Assembly (NCBI GenBank): GCA_029959085.1
Contig: JARWIR010000021.1
Coordinates: forward strand, 20,857,620-20,921,619
From: Nemophila menziesii
Lineage: Eukaryota; Streptophyta; Magnoliopsida; Boraginales; Hydrophyllaceae
DNA: 64,000 nucleotides
Reading direction: 5' to 3'
Below the pieces are notes generated by a model. It made no database searches and had not been told where the DNA came from. It worked only from the letters and a program-made list of their open reading frames with translations. This document shows positions 1 to 12,282 of this stretch, piece after piece. A program made the position numbers and the translations under genes. The stretch's first letter is position 1; the number at the start of each line of letters is the position of its first letter.

Positions 1-59
1 AAATAGAACTCACCTTCTCTTCTCTTTATAACCTAAAAAAAGAAATTTTTCTCTTTCCA

Positions 60-340
60 GCGGCGCGCACCGGCATACCGGTCACAGACCGTGTCGTCAA
101 TCGCGCCCACGATTTTTCCCACTTGCTCCGGCAATGAACCTGATTTCCCATACCGTGCCACGGTTCTTCTCCCACCAGCATACCGATCAGCTGGGCGGCA
201 TACTGGTCTGTCAATTTTTTTCTTTTTCGTGCTCTCGGCAAGGAACCTAATTCTAGGAACTGTGTCACGGTTTTTGACCCACCGGCAATATCGGTCATCT
301 CACCGGCATAACGGCGGGTTGGTCAGAATGTGCTAAAAAA
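60..340. repeat. GC-rich palindrome-motif cluster (CGGCATACCGG type) in element A
   Basis: An island of higher GC than its AT-rich surroundings, with repeated variants of CGGCATACCGG, GGCATACTGG and CCGGCATAACGG. Element B has an equivalent cluster at 30140-30390 at the same place, just beyond its ORF, where the motif is the self-complementary GGTATACC. I see no protein function; reading frames across it are low-complexity. Confidence 0.6.
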
Positions 341-561
341 TTTCTGTTTCCTCCCTAACTCAATTTTCTTAGTACCTGAACATCAAAAGCCCTAATACCT
401 TTCTCAAATATGCAATATCAACTAAAAACAACTAAAGTAAACACAAATTAAAAACATATAAACATTAAAAAAATGTGGGTTGTCTCCCGTACAACACTTT
501 TATTTAACGCCTTTCAAAGTTAGACGTGTTACCTCTATCAAGATTTGCGAATATAGCCTCC

Positions 562-1344
562 CTAGCAACGAGCAAGGCTATAAACGTCTACTAACCTTCG
601 TTTAAGGCCCCTCTTGGGCCTGATCTCTATCACCTTAGCTGAAAAAACCTCAGTGACTACAAATGATCCCATCCACGAGTGTTTGTGACTTCGTGGCCTA
701 TTCTCTAGTTTATGGGATTTCCGTACAACTTCATAACCGACCCCAAATTCAATCTTTGGCTTAGTATCCATAGGTTTTGTGTGCATTTCTTCAGGGACAC
801 GATGATGTGAAATACTGTGGATGATAGGAACGGTAGGATCTAACTTCCTTGGTTTCTTACCCAAGACATGGAATGTCTCGGATATGTTTTTAGCATAAAT
901 TGTAATTGCCCCCTCCTGGAAGTTGATGATGCTCTGACTTATGGACATGAATGGCCTTCCAAGTATAATTGGAACCTTCTTATCTGCATCGATATCAAGT
1001 ATAACAAAGTCAGTAAGGATGGTGATATGCCCTGATCGGTCGTGTACATCCTCCACTGTTCCCCATGTCTTGGTATCTGAGTTGTCAGCAAACTGCAACT
1101 TCACTGGAGCTTTCGCTGCTTTCTAAAGTCCAAGTGTATCGAACACGGACTTTGGCGTAAGATTCACACCTGAACCCACATCACACATAGGTTTCATCTT
1201 GAGCATACCATTTATTTGAATAGGAAGATTAAATATTCCTAGATCGTTAAGCTTCAATGGTAACTCTTTCTCAACTCTTTTCGAGACTCTCTCAATATGA
1301 GCCACAGTCTCTTTCTTGGCTTCTACACTCGCTTCTTCTCCCAA
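562..1344 (-). pseudogene. retropepsin (aspartic protease) region of element A
   Basis: The translation shows a retroviral-type aspartic protease as found after gag in Ty3/gypsy elements. The active-site turn reads CDVGSGVNLTP (normally D-x-G-A), near 1185, followed by the second-half signature VPIILGRPFM near 970, typical of Athila/Tat proteases (LGRPFL). The enzyme would cleave the Gag-Pol polyprotein in the virus-like particle. A stop codon near 1123 breaks the frame between the two halves, and the gag frame joins this one only through a shift near 1330. No RT follows in the 560 bp left in the window. Confidence 0.75.
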
Positions 1345-2902
1345 ATAACTTGCATGAAAACTTGTTGCGGTGTAAGCCCTTTCTTTGTAATCTCAAGCAT
1401 CTGGGCGTTGATATTTTTAGGAGTATACATCTCTACAAATGTCTTGAGTTCAATGTCTACCTTCGGATTTGTATCAGGAATTGGTGGTGACATTGTCCGA
1501 ACAACAAGTGGCGATTCCACCTTCTCTTCTTCTTTCTTCTCTGGCACAGCAGGTGCAACTGTATCTTTCTTTTCTTTCGAGGCTTCTTCCTCTCTCTCTT
1601 TAGCTCTAGCATCTTGTAGCTCAATAACCGATCTAATTTCTTCTTTCATTTCTCTCAGAAGGTCTATAAATTAGGATCTTTCAAATGAATCTTCATATTT
1701 AGAGGAGTCAGAGTCTTTGGGGCTAGACTTGGTTGGTTCTTTTTCAATTTTGGGAACTTCCATGGCAATTTCTGCAGCATGTGGTACTTCCTCTTTATCA
1801 TTTATTTCAAGGCAAATTGCCTTACAAGCTTCGAACCCAACATTGGCATCACCCTCTTTAATGGATTTCAATTTCTTGGCTTCCACCATATACGTTAAAA
1901 TATTATTCAATTGACCGACTTGTGTACCCAAGATTTGAAATGAAGCTTCTGTTTCTCTCAACTTCTCGTTTTGTGTATTAATAGTTGTTGTCATAAGATC
2001 CATAAAATTTGTTAATTGCCTATCACTCACAGCTCCCTCTTGAGTATGTTGTGGTAAAGCCTTCTGAGCTAAGGTATCGGTATAAGCGTCATTGACAGGT
2101 TGTTGGGGAGGAGCATGTCAATTAAAATTCTGATTTCCTTGATATTGATTTTGACCTCTCGGTTGGTAAGAGTTATTCTGGGGACGAGGATAATAGTTAC
2201 CTGGATTAGCATCCCCATGTGGATTTGAATATTGCATACCCATATGATTCATGTTACCAAATTGGTAATTTCCTCGGTTGGATATGAAATAAACAGATGC
2301 TAGATTTCCTTCACACTCTTCCCATCTATGATTTGGTACCTCACACTTCGGACAACCTTGTGCCTCTTGCACTACATTTGTTGCTGCTACATTCTGTTGT
2401 CTTTGCATCTCAAGTTTGATCTCCTTAACTTGCTTTTCTAAAGTCTTTAATTGAGTTGAAGTAGCAGTATCTGCATCTAATTGAAGCGTACCTCGGGTAT
2501 TTGTAATAGGATCTCGCGAAAATGGCCAACTCCTTTCAATTTCTATAGTTCGTTCCATACCTTCAGCGGCTTCTGTAGGATCCATGGACACAAATCCTCC
2601 TCTTCCAAGATTATCTACCCTCAATCTACTTTTGGCATTAATACCTTGATAAAACATAGCTAACTGTAAATATGGGTTGTAACCATGAAGCGGACATCTA
2701 GCTAACTTATGTTGAAACCTTGTCCATGCGTCTCCTACCTCTTCTCCATTCTCTTGCCAAAACTTAGCAAGCTCACTCTGATCTTTGAGTCTCATAAAAA
2801 CGATTAAAGAATGCAACTTGAAGTTCTTCCCAAGTATTAAGTGTACCTGGTGGTTGTCTATCTAGCCAATCACCAGCTTTGACGGTCAGAAAGAACCAAA
2901 AC
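1323..2902 (-). pseudogene. gag, central and C-terminal part, element A
   Basis: Capsid/nucleocapsid protein of a Ty3/gypsy element. The retrotransposon gag core is seen around 2903-2520, with NTWEELQVAFFNRFY, then GDAWTRFQHKLARCPLHG and MDPTEAAEGMERTIE. It is followed by a CCHC zinc knuckle, CPKCEVPNHRWEEC, near 2330, which binds RNA. The frame shifts near 2780 and stops occur near 2118 and 1671, so this is a pseudogene. The N-terminal part lies at 4486-4838, on the other side of a solo LTR. The homologous gag of element E (62324-64000) gives the expected uninterrupted order. Confidence 0.8.
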
Positions 2903-2907
2903 ATGTG

Positions 2908-4480
2908 TGGTGGTCCTTTGTGTGTTCTAAAATAAATGCAATAAGGAAAAGAGAACCACAACTGCAAGTGTACAGTTGTCCCAAGTAATATAAGTGATAA
3001 TACAGATTCGTTCTCAGGGACGGTTTGGTTGACTCTAATGCTTATCAGATAGTAGTTAATTGCACGTAAAACAAGTAAATGATATTAAGATTGATTGTTT
3101 TGTTTTTCTAATAACTAAGACAATTAATTAAAAGACTAAAGTAATGCAAATAATATACTAGACGCAAGTAAATAAAATAGCTGGACGCAAGGTGTGAGAG
3201 GTAATACTTGAGCAACGCTAGAATTTCACCTAAATCTATTCATTCCATGTATTGTTTAAGGGACGAATTCGGTAAATAATATCAGTCGGGATTCGATTAT
3301 CTCCTTACCCCGTCAGGGTGGACTAAGGAGCTCTTCTTAAGTGCTACAAACCCCGTCAGGGTGAATATAGTCCACCTTCGAATGATGAAAGTCTAACTAC
3401 CCAATTGGCCATAGGATTAATTAAGCCTGTCAAGGTCAAATAATTTCTATCCTACATTCGTTAATTAGTTCTGTACCTACACCCCCGTCAAGGTGATCCA
3501 ATTGCCACTAATTGGAATAGCCTAAGTACTAGGTCCTAATATTGATTAGCTACTTCAATAATAGTCAATAAGTGTAAATTAAAGAAAAATATGAAATACC
3601 CAAATCGATTTCAATTAAAATAATCCCAAATTCAAAAACATAGAATGGAAAAGATTGGGGTTCAACCCATTATGCGTTCTCAAGTACCAAATGAAATTAG
3701 CTCATAATCGTAAAAACTAAGAAAATAAATTGAAAGGAATTCATAATTGTTTTACAGAAATAAAGATAAGAAACCTAATTAGGGAATTGATTCGGCTGCG
3801 AATTGGAGAAGTTGAATTTCTCCAGCTCTTGGCTTCTTCTCTTCCTTGCTTCTGCTTCTTCTCTCGTTGTCTGGCTTTGTGAATAATAAATTCTGTGTGA
3901 AAATAGAAGTTCAAAAGCCCTTTTATACTCATAAATTCGGACTATGGCTTTTAATTAAAAGAATAAGCAAATATGAAAAGCCCAAGTCCACTCTTCAAGC
4001 CCAAAATCTCGTAACTAATGTACACCCTTCACGAAAACGGCTGTAACTCTCTTAATATAACTCCGAATTGACTAATTCAACTTGCTAATTCTTCGTAACT
4101 CGATAATGTACGAATCTTTTCATAACTTAGAGGCTGAATTCATCTTTAGGTAGCTCGAAATCAGCACTTTCCATCAACCTTCCAGATTTTTAGCTTAAAT
4201 TTGTCAACTCCTTGGGATCTTCTTTGTAGCTTTTGACTTCTTGGCACGATCTTTGACTTCTATTCTCGATTCCTCTCCTTGCTAGTATTAGAAACCTACA
4301 AACTTTTCACTAAAATGCACCATATTACGCGCAAAAGCTTAATAAATTAAAAATACTAAAATCGAAGGGGAGAAAATGAAATATTGCATATTATTACTAA
4401 AAGTCTATCAAACTAGCCAGATAATCACCTAATTTGATGTCTCCTAAGCATATAAATATAGAACAAAAGAGGAGACATAA
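2908..4480 (-). mobile_element. solo LTR, Athila-type, in gag of element A
   Basis: A 1573-bp LTR with no internal region, flanked by a perfect 5-bp duplication ATGTG (2903-2907 and 4481-4485). It starts TGGTGGTCC on the plus strand and ends GGAGACATAA, a one-base decay of the family end GGAGACATCA. It is closely similar to the 1576-bp LTR of element D (56858-58433). Such solo LTRs form by recombination between the two LTRs of a full element. It splits the gag of element A exactly, and the coding sense resumes on both sides. Confidence 0.93.
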
Positions 4481-4485
4481 ATGTG

Positions 4486-4838
4486 ACAATACAGTTGCTC
4501 GCGTGCAATGCCTAGAGTAATGTAGGCATCACAAATCTGTATGAACTTCTGAATCTCTCTAACCAGATCTTTAATTGCTGCACCACTGTAGAGTCCAAAG
4601 TTTTGAAATTGACTGAGCATACCCGAATCGGGCCTGAACTTTATGTTTTGGATCTCTGGAGGACGATCACCTAAAAGGTTGAACTCGAAAAGGTGCTCCC
4701 AAGCCTGGGAGATCTTGTTCATGACGTATACTATTCCTGTTATCTCCTACTGGTGGTGGTGGTAAATGTCCTAAAGGACCAAGGGCGGATCTCCTACCAC
4801 TAGTTGTAGATCTTGTCCTCCTTGATGTTCTGTCATTG
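4486..4838 (-). pseudogene. gag N-terminal part, element A
   Basis: Start of the Gag protein of element A. The translation contains FRPDSGMLSQFQNFGLYSG and REIQKFIQICDAYI, which align with FKPDPGMLTQFATHGLFSG and RYIQKFMQICDAYI in the gag of element E (62324 onward). The frame is lost at the solo-LTR insertion (4481). Frame changes lie upstream, between 4720 and 4840, so the start codon is uncertain: ATG codons at about 4722 and 4838 are both possible. The leader to the primer-binding site is about 200 bp. Confidence 0.7.
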
Positions 4839-5037
4839 CTCTTCTTTATGCTCTGTCTTCTTTCACTCGTCTGTTATAAGCTCTGAAGCTCCACTCGGGC
4901 TCCGCAAGAGGAGGCCAAGAATTCACTGTTAAAAACCTGAAAAAGACTAGAAAAACAAAAAGCGTAAAACTGGAACATAAAATTAACAAAACTGCTACTA
5001 CTAAAAATAAATAACCCACACGCAAACGAGACACAAG

Positions 5038-5055
5038 TCCCCGGCAGCTGCGCCA
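5038..5055 (-). promoter_or_regulatory. primer-binding site (tRNA-Asp), element A
   Basis: On the minus strand TGGCGCAGCTGCCGGGGA lies 6 bases after the 5' LTR. It matches the 3' end of plant tRNA-Asp (TGGCGCCGTTGCCGGGGA) with two mismatches, the priming used by Athila-type elements. Confidence 0.85.
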
Positions 5056-5061
5056 AAAACT

Positions 5062-6499
5062 TGGTGTCGCCTTGGGTGTGATAAAATAATAGAAATAATA
5101 AATAAAATAAACGCCCTAACTGAACACGGTACTGCAAGTATTACAGAACGTATGCAAGTCTTAATGATAAGAAGTTCGTTCCGCATAGACTTAACTGTGT
5201 TATGCTTATAGGTAAATAGATCAGAGTAGTGATTGATGGAGAGATTAATGATTAAACTAAATCAACTAAAAGACAATAAATTAAAAGATGTAAGGATAAG
5301 ATGAGAAAATATAGCTCAGGTTTTGCGAGTATGCACTAATCCTTCGATTTCTTCTACAAGTTAATAAGGGTGATAAAAGCTCTTAAATAAGTAGTTAGGA
5401 TTCTATATTCCTCCCTGACCCCTTCAGGGTAGACTAAGGTGGCGACCTCACAATCACGAGGGGACTTATACAGGGTGATCCTACGCCACTAGGTTCCTAA
5501 ATAAGACTGGCCTTCTAATGATAATCGCTGATTAAATCAAACCCAGTAGAGGTTTATGTGGTGTTTCAATAATTAGACACCCCTTCTCGGTGACCATCTA
5601 ACTATTATTAGCACAACCCTAAATTGATCAGGTTTAAGACAGACAATAAATCAAAGCACATAAAACAAATATATGGTTAAGCAGATAGAATCAATTTAAA
5701 ATAATTTTCCCAAAGAAACATAGATAGAAGAAAATATAATTCATAGATTATACATATGCAAAACCCAAGCTATGAGAAAATTAGTTCATGCTATAAAGAA
5801 AGAAACTAAAAGAAAGATACATACTATCAACATGCTTCTCTTAAATGACTAAGGATTGGACTAAGGTTTAGTATGAGCCAGGACATGTTTACAATAGTTT
5901 AAGGGTGCATTTATAGGGGTTTAGGAAGCCCTGACACGTTTTCTTGGAGTGTAAGACAAGTTATTAGACTTCTAGCCCAACTCAAATTCGTAACCCTAAA
6001 ATATAGAAAAGGTAATAAACCGTTGATGTTTTGTTTTGGCTGTAACTTCTTCGATATTGCTCCGATTGACATATTTTTTATATCCAAACTGATCTTCTCG
6101 GAAAGATCTACACTTTTTCTATAGACCATTCTTCCAAATTCCCAGCCAATATTGAGTTATGATCACTTTTGTGGTCGTGGCTGCTGAAAATCATATTTAC
6201 TTGGCAACTTTATCTTTCCATACTTATCTTTTCCTTTCTGTATCTCCAATTTCCATCATTGTCTTCTTTCCTTTATCTTTTGGAATTGATTTGGCATCTA
6301 ATTAATTATCATATATCTTTAAAGCTTCACAATTAACAAACAATTAAACCAAATATGCTCTAAAAATAATTAATCATCAAATCAAGACAAGAAATAAGAA
6401 AATACAATAATATGGCTAAAAATCGAGTGACTGACTTCCACATAATCCTAAAATAAGTTCTCCAACTAAAACTAAGTCATCACAAATGGGGAGACATCA
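5062..6499 (-). repeat. 5' LTR of element A
   Basis: A 1438-bp LTR with plus-strand ends TGGTGTCGCC and GGGGAGACATCA, i.e. TG...CA on the element strand. It contains degenerate CCCTTCAGGGT and AGGGTGATCC sub-motifs near 5420-5490, the same sub-repeat seen as CCCCGTCAGGGTGG in the other LTRs of this family. The primer-binding site follows directly. Only one LTR of the element is in the window. Confidence 0.85.
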
Positions 6500-9400
6500 T
6501 GTATACATAAATCAACAAATTTCCTTAATTTTTTAATATCACTCTATTATACTCGCATCAAAGTTTATTATAGAAATTAAACATAAAAAACAACCAAAAG
6601 AATATCATATTTGAAACTTACCTATAGTTTAATTTCTCAAAAATCATTTCAAGTGCTTGTATCGACTTTGAATTTATGTCTTAGACATAATGAAATTTAT
6701 AATAGACGACACAAAAATAGATCTTATACTTTAAAGACAAATACATGAAAACACAATGACATAACATTTTAGAATTAAAAAACTACTAAAAAAGATTATA
6801 TTGTTATAAAAACTTATGTGGAAAAGGCATATGAGTATAGAATAAGATATTATGAATGATGTAAGGCTAAAAATGGGTTTTAGTAAAAAATTGGTTGAGA
6901 GAATTATGGAATGTGTAACATCAATGAGTCACTCAATTTTAATAAAAGGAGAATTACATAAAATTAATAAAACCAACAAGAGGAATTAGATAGCGAGATC
7001 TACTATCTTCCCTACTTTTCTGCATAATATCCCAAACTTTGAATGATCTGGTTAAAGATAAAGAGGAAAAGGAACAGTTAGCTGGAATTAAAATTAGTAA
7101 AAGTAGTCCAAATATAGCTCATCTGCTCTTTGCAAATGATAGTATATTTTGTATAAAGGTCGATTATATATAAATAAAGGCATGTAATGATATAATAAAT
7201 AAGTATAAGTTTTCTACAAGCTTATCACTAAATTTAAACAAATGTAGTGCTATGTTTAGCCTTAATACCCATAACTTATTACGAATATAATGACAAGATG
7301 ATTAAATATGAAAAAGTATACAATCTTGGTAGTTACTTAGGCTTGCCCTCTAAATAGGGTAGAGAAAAACCAAAGGATATTGAATATCTAATAGGTAAAT
7401 CCTAAAAGAATGAAAAACAATATTTTAATCTCCAAGGGGCAAATAAATCTTAATCAAAGTAGTCTTACAAGGTTAACCGGATTATATAATGCTATCCTAC
7501 CTTTTACCTTTAAATATATGTGATTCAATTTATAAAATGTTAGCCAAATTTTGGTGGGGTAATAATAGACAAAAAAAGACACATTGGTACACATGAGATG
7601 AAATAACTAAATCAAAATTTGAAAGAGGTTTAGGATTTAGAAATATACACCTTATGAATCTAGCTATACTAGGAAAACAAGCCTGTAAATTAACTATTTC
7701 TAAAAAAGTTATTCTATATAAAGTTCTACACGGAAAATAGTTTCCTAATACAAGTTTTTTGGTTGCAAACATAGAAAATGGACCTTGATGGGGTTGAAAG
7801 AGTTTAATAACAGCTAGGGATTTATTAATAGATGATAAGATTACTTGGAAAATAGGAAATGGTAGATCAATTAATCCCAAAAAAGATAAATAGATAACAC
7901 ATCATCAAGAAATAATAAAACCAAAAATATCAGTTATTAATAAACTAAAGGATCTATTTATTAACAATACAGAATAATGGGACCTAACTAACCTAAATAT
8001 GAATTACAATGGGGAATCCATAGAGCAAATTAAAAATATTGTAATCCCAAGATTTTAGTGTGAAGGTCAAATAGTATGGGAGTTTAGTAAAGATGGAGAA
8101 TATAAAGTCAAAAAGCATATCACCACCTAATGTTAATAGAAGATAAAAGAAAAAAATAATTAATAATCTAATACAATCTAGTTCACATCACCCTACAAAG
8201 GGGTTATGGGACTTGATTTGGAAAATAAATACTACCCCAAAAGTTGGGAATTCTATTTGGAGGGCACCTAAGAATCTTATACCTACTGAAAAAAACTTAT
8301 ACAACAAAAGAATAAATAAAAATAAGTTTTGTAAATTTGCAATGAAAAGATAGAAACAACATAACACAATTTATTTGAATGCCCATGGGATAGATGTGTG
8401 TGGATAGAAAGCCAAATGGGTGTACGCAGTTGGAACCAAACAATAGTTAAACTAGACAATTGTCTAACGGATGTAATTAATGAACTTCTAAAAATATTTG
8501 GAAAAAAGGATGAAAAATTTGAACTAGTATGTTATACTCTTTAGTAAATATGGAAAGATAAGAACAATTGTATTTATAATAATTTAAAATGTAACCCCTA
8601 AACACTTTACAAATAAATATTAATAATTTGGAAGAGTATAGCAAAGCAAATCAAGATCAAAGTAATAATGCGGTGGAAAAAAATTTGTTGATTCTACTAC
8701 TGTTGATATATAAAAAGTAAGGAAAACCAAGAACAATGGATCCACCACCACTATATTATTATATTAATTATGATGCATCTATCGATAAAAAAGCTACTAT
8801 AACAGTAAAAGTTTGAAATGATAAGGATTTTGTAATTGCATGTTCTTTTTTAGTCGAGAATAAAAATTCATTAATTAAAAATTCTTACATCTTAGCCAAT
8901 CTCTAACGAACGGATGTCACTAGAAAGAAATTTTGCTGATATGAGAATAGGAATAAAACTCCAAAGGCTAAACAAATAGGCTTTTGGCTTTTGTTTAGAC
9001 ACCCCATCAGCATTCATCATCTTGGATCTCTTACAATGAGAGATTTTCAAGTAACCCGAAAACTTACACTTTCTAAAATACTTAACCAATACTAAAATAT
9101 TACAATAAAAATTACAACTACCACTAGAATAGTTACTTAAATTTGTTGCAATCTTTTTCAATTTCTCCACTGCTAATCTAAAACTTTGAATCCATGGCCC
9201 AGGCTGCATACCCTCTAGTCTCTGCTTCAATTTCAAAGTTAGCTGACATTTTCCTTGCAAGTCCTTCTACCATTCTTCTTGTTAAGTTCTTGCAAATGTT
9301 TTGAATTTCCACATTGCCAATAGAACAGTTTGACATTGCAATAAACCAATCCTCAAATTCTGAAAAAACCAATACAGTGTTCATAAATGTAGAAAAAACA

Positions 9401-11050
9401 AACTCCTGTCTTAACAAGATAATTAAACCCTGCACCAGTGAAAATAATTAATGCATCACTAAAGATTAAATTAACCAAATTCCAACTAAAAGCAACGGAA
9501 AATGGGTTCCAAATCAAGCCAATATACCTATGTCACAAACAGAATAAAAGGTTTCAATCAAGAAACTTTAAGATTTAACACAACACAGCGAAAAAAGAGC
9601 ATCCTAGAACAGAAATTTTAAAATTTGAAAAAGGATTTCACCAATTGTTATTAATCTGATAATCTTTCCAACAATCAACCATACTAAAGAAGATTTGTAT
9701 CCGGCTAAAGAGTAGTATACAACAATGAACCCACCTAAGTGTGCAGAAAGATGTAAACTATTAAGCCTAGCAAATCTGAAGCTTTGAAATGGGTTAACAC
9801 CATTATTAACAGTACAGAAAATTTGTTCCAGAATTCTGTTTTTATAGTCTAAACATTTGGTTTTAAAAACCAAATTAACCAAATTAACCAAGTGAATAAT
9901 AGTGTCAAGTGGCACGTATCTATTGAGTTTTTAAAAACAAAGCTCATCTGTTTTTCCTCAATCATATTAATAAAAAAGTACAACGTACAGGGATGTACCT
10001 GGACAAAGAAACTTTTACCGGCTCAAAGGCGGTATATAATGTTAGGAATCAGCGGCCTAAGCAAAACAGCGAACTGATTCGGCCTTCCTTAGTTCTGGTT
10101 CTGAAACACGCCCAAAAAGAGATTCCGGCCTAGATCTGGGTATAGGGCCTGACAAAAATTTGGGCCTAACATATAAAAAAGCCTGAAACGCTGAAACAGT
10201 AGGCCAAAGGTAGGAAACGATCTGTTCAAAAAGAGAAAGGAGGCGGACAGGTGTAGGAGGGCAGGAGGCTTTATGGTGGGTTTTCGAAAGTGGCTGAGAA
10301 ATGTAGGAAATGGAGGGGGGAGGGAGCAGTAAGTGGGGTGGATGAAAGCGGCAATTTAGTATGTAGGCGGTGGCGGTAGGAGGTAAAACCGATTGACAAT
10401 AGCAGATTGTGGTGGTACATGAAGAAAACCTGTTGAAGATGAAAGAGACGGCAAATCTATTGGCTGGGAAGGGAGTGATGTTACTGGTCTGAATTTGAAA
10501 AGGGAAGAGGAGTCCATCCGAGTTTGGAAAAAAGGGCGGGCCTAGGGTTTTTTGAAATATGTGCCTGGGAGCAGATTTTGGGGTTATTTTGTTTATCACA
10601 AGTATGATAGGTTGCTAACGAGATGATTGATTTTGTAATTGCATGTAATTGCAGGTGATTCTTGGAAGGTCAACTCGGAGTCTATATTGGAAGCGGAAGA
10701 TTTTGTATACTCAAAGCCACCGATTTTGCAGAGAATTTTCCAGCTGAGAGGGTTATAATAGAAAATGATTCTAGTCTTATTATGACTCTACTTGCTTTAA
10801 ATCTTCCTGTAAAAATTTGTAATATTATTAAATCCATTTATGGATTAGCCGAACTATCTAAGCCTAGTTTTCCCCTTATATTAGGAGGGGAAAAAATTCC
10901 TTAACTGATCGGTTAGCTAAACAAGAGCTCTTAAACACATTGAATATCAATTGGTTGGTTTGTCAACCAACCCGATTGGTTGTTCTAATTTAAAAAGACA
11001 ATACCCCTAGTAGGATAGATTAATGTAATCTTTTTAATACTTTTAATATA
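6500..11050 (+). mobile_element. decayed L1-type LINE-A (RT, zinc finger, RNase H)
   Basis: A very decayed non-LTR retrotransposon, 5'-truncated by element A. Translations across shifts show RT fragments: LKMGFSKKLVERIMECV near 6860, LLFANDSIF at about 7123-7146 (catalytic FADD changed to FAND), LGLPS near 7340 and MLAKFWWGN near 7540. The plant LINE C-terminal domain follows (LAILGKQACKL near 7660, LITARDLLIDDKITWKIGNG near 7805), then a zf-RVT-like stretch (8200-8400) and RNase H (8760-8843 and 10647-10990). There are many stops. RNase H is cut by the insert at 8844-10628. The 3' end near 11050 is a guess, as I see no clear tail or target duplication. Confidence 0.75.
8844..10628 (-). mobile_element. 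1.8-kb retroposed insert of unknown origin in LINE-A
   Basis: The insert is bounded by an exact 18-bp direct repeat GATTTTGTAATTGCATGT at 8826-8843 and 10629-10646. Removing it and one repeat joins the RNase H frame of LINE-A without a shift (...DKDFVIAC | then GVYIGSGRFCILKATDFAENF), so the repeat is a real target-site duplication. Length and type of duplication point to target-primed reverse transcription. A short A-run lies at the minus-strand 3' end (plus T-run 8846-8852). The minus strand has ORFs of 85 and 122 codons (9435-9178, 9260-8892) and a proline-rich one at 10599-10057. I recognise none of them. It could be a retroposed host transcript or an unknown LINE/SINE derivative. Confidence 0.75.
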
Positions 11051-11958
11051 ACTGTTTTGTAGACAAGAGTTTATGTCGCAACCTTTAATATGTATTTAAA
11101 CTGCTTTATTTCCTTGATTTTTGCAAGCATTTGCTGTAATAGGCGATTAAATCTCGATTATGGCTAAGATAATGCATAATCTTTTGGAGAGGGTTTTTGT
11201 GTGGTGTGAGTTATTGTGTGTCGTGTATGTTTTTAGTGTGTGAGTTTGTGTGGGTTAAGTGTGTGTTGTATGTTTTATCATTTTCTAGTTCCTTTTTTTA
11301 GATTTTTTTAGTGGGCATTTTGATAATTATTCATGTTTTTGTTATAGGTAGAAATTATTTTTTTAACCTAACTAACTTAAAAGGGTTTTAATTTTTTATA
11401 CTTTTTAGTAAACGGGATGTGTAACTTATCAAACTGTATGTGAATGAAATTAAGCCTATCATATAACATTCCAATAACTAGCCTCGAGTCATATGAAGAA
11501 TGAAGGGATCCTTACATAGTATTTGTGATCACAGAAGTTATGTGTTTATGTTTCTTTGGATTTCTATTTCAATTTTGGTTCCTAAAATATTTATATACAA
11601 CAAAAAAATTAAATTTCATATACTTTAATTATGATAAAAGTTGATTGAAGTTCATGGTTAGTTTAATTTACGCAAGTAAAGAACAATAATTAATCAAAGT
11701 TATTTTTCTCGACTAGAGTATCATCAAGAAGTTTCTTAGCGGATTGGTCGTACTTACTGAATCTAAAGTCATTTCATGACAAAAAATAATCTAAAGTCAT
11801 TAAACCATATACAAATAGTTTTGTTTCACAAGATAGAGTGGTATAAAATCTCACATGTAATTTATTTTATGATTTCTTGCATCAAAGAAGAAAATTATAC
11901 ATTGTTCAACATGGTGAAATCATAATATTTTTAATTTGCATGACAACGAATATGGATT
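10992..11958. other. intergenic DNA between LINE-A and defensin-like gene
   Basis: AT-rich DNA with a GT-rich stretch near 11190-11275 and no convincing reading frame or repeat structure. It probably includes the 3' UTR of LINE-A (to about 11050) and the downstream region of the defensin-like gene, whose 3' end is at 11959. Confidence 0.5.
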
Positions 11959-12225
11959 TTACCTAATTATATTATAACACATACATTTGTCCTTACCAGT
12001 ACAATAACCTCCTTTTTTAAATCCATGAGCTTTACATAATAAACTACAGATCCAATCGGGACAAAGAAAGCTTTGAACCACCTTCTGATCATAATTGACT
12101 TTTGCAGTCCTCAACTCCGTCTCTTGGTTTTTGTCTGTCATTGCACAGTTTATCGAGGTTACAATAATTAGGCATAGCAAAAACAAAGAAAAAAATGTTG
12201 TCTTATTTACTGAATACATGGTCAT
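11959..12225 (-). CDS. defensin-like (CSαβ) secreted cysteine-rich peptide
   Basis: An 88-residue precursor. Residues 1-27 look like a signal peptide (basic/polar start, hydrophobic FFSLFLLCLIIV, cleavage near SINCA), so the product should be secreted. The mature part has six cysteines at 55, 60, 64, 75, 81 and 83, spaced C-x4-C-x3-C-x10-C-x5-C-x-C. The CxxxC and CxC pairs and the GGYCTGKDKC gamma-core are the signature of cysteine-stabilised alpha-beta peptides such as plant defensin-like proteins. The outer cysteine pair of classical 8-Cys defensins is absent. Single exon, whereas many plant DEFL genes have an intron after the signal peptide. A TATA box lies 43 bases upstream of the ATG, and LINE-B inserted 154 bp upstream. 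Likely roles are defence or cell signalling, not shown by the sequence. Confidence 0.82.
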   Translation of the reverse strand: MTMYSVNKTTFFSLFLLCLIIVTSINCAMTDKNQETELRTAKVNYDQKVVQSFLCPDWICSLLCKAHGFKKGGYCTGKDKCMCYNIIR

Positions 12226-12267
12226 TCTTTTTGATATTGTTTGTGAGAAACACGACTATTTGGTAAT

Positions 12268-12282
12268 GATATATATAAAAAA
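12268..12282 (-). promoter_or_regulatory. TATA box of the defensin-like gene
   Basis: On the minus strand TTTTTTTATATATAT lies about 43-57 bases upstream of the ATG at 12225. This implies a transcription start 10-25 bases before the start codon, normal for small secreted peptide genes. Confidence 0.6.

Larger units (their letters stand above)
1..6499 (-). mobile_element. Athila-type Ty3/gypsy element A, 5' part (3' end left of window)
   Basis: Minus-strand LTR retrotransposon. Reading right to left, I see the 5' LTR (5062-6499), a tRNA-Asp primer-binding site (5038-5055), gag (about 4838 down to 1323, interrupted by a solo LTR) and a retropepsin domain (1344-562), then 560 bp of non-coding DNA to the window edge. 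The DNA after the protease (480-560) matches the non-coding DNA that follows the ORF of element B (30550-30610), so A probably also lacks RT and integrase. The sequence after the LTR is TGTAT (6500-6504), the likely target-site duplication; its partner lies outside the window. The coding frames carry stops and frameshifts, so the element is dead by itself. Confidence 0.85.

Noticed and set aside
3741..4046. Frames within the LTRs (here and in other LTRs).
   Set aside because: They lie inside LTR DNA and are not kept between LTR copies.
10057..10599. A 180-codon proline/serine-rich minus frame as a gene.
   Set aside because: No domain, low complexity, lies within the retroposed insert; more likely leader or non-coding sequence.
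8844..10628. Helitron or MULE as the nature of the LINE-A insert.
   Set aside because: The 18-bp duplication that restores the RNase H frame fits retroposition; no CTRR end hairpin or long inverted repeats seen.
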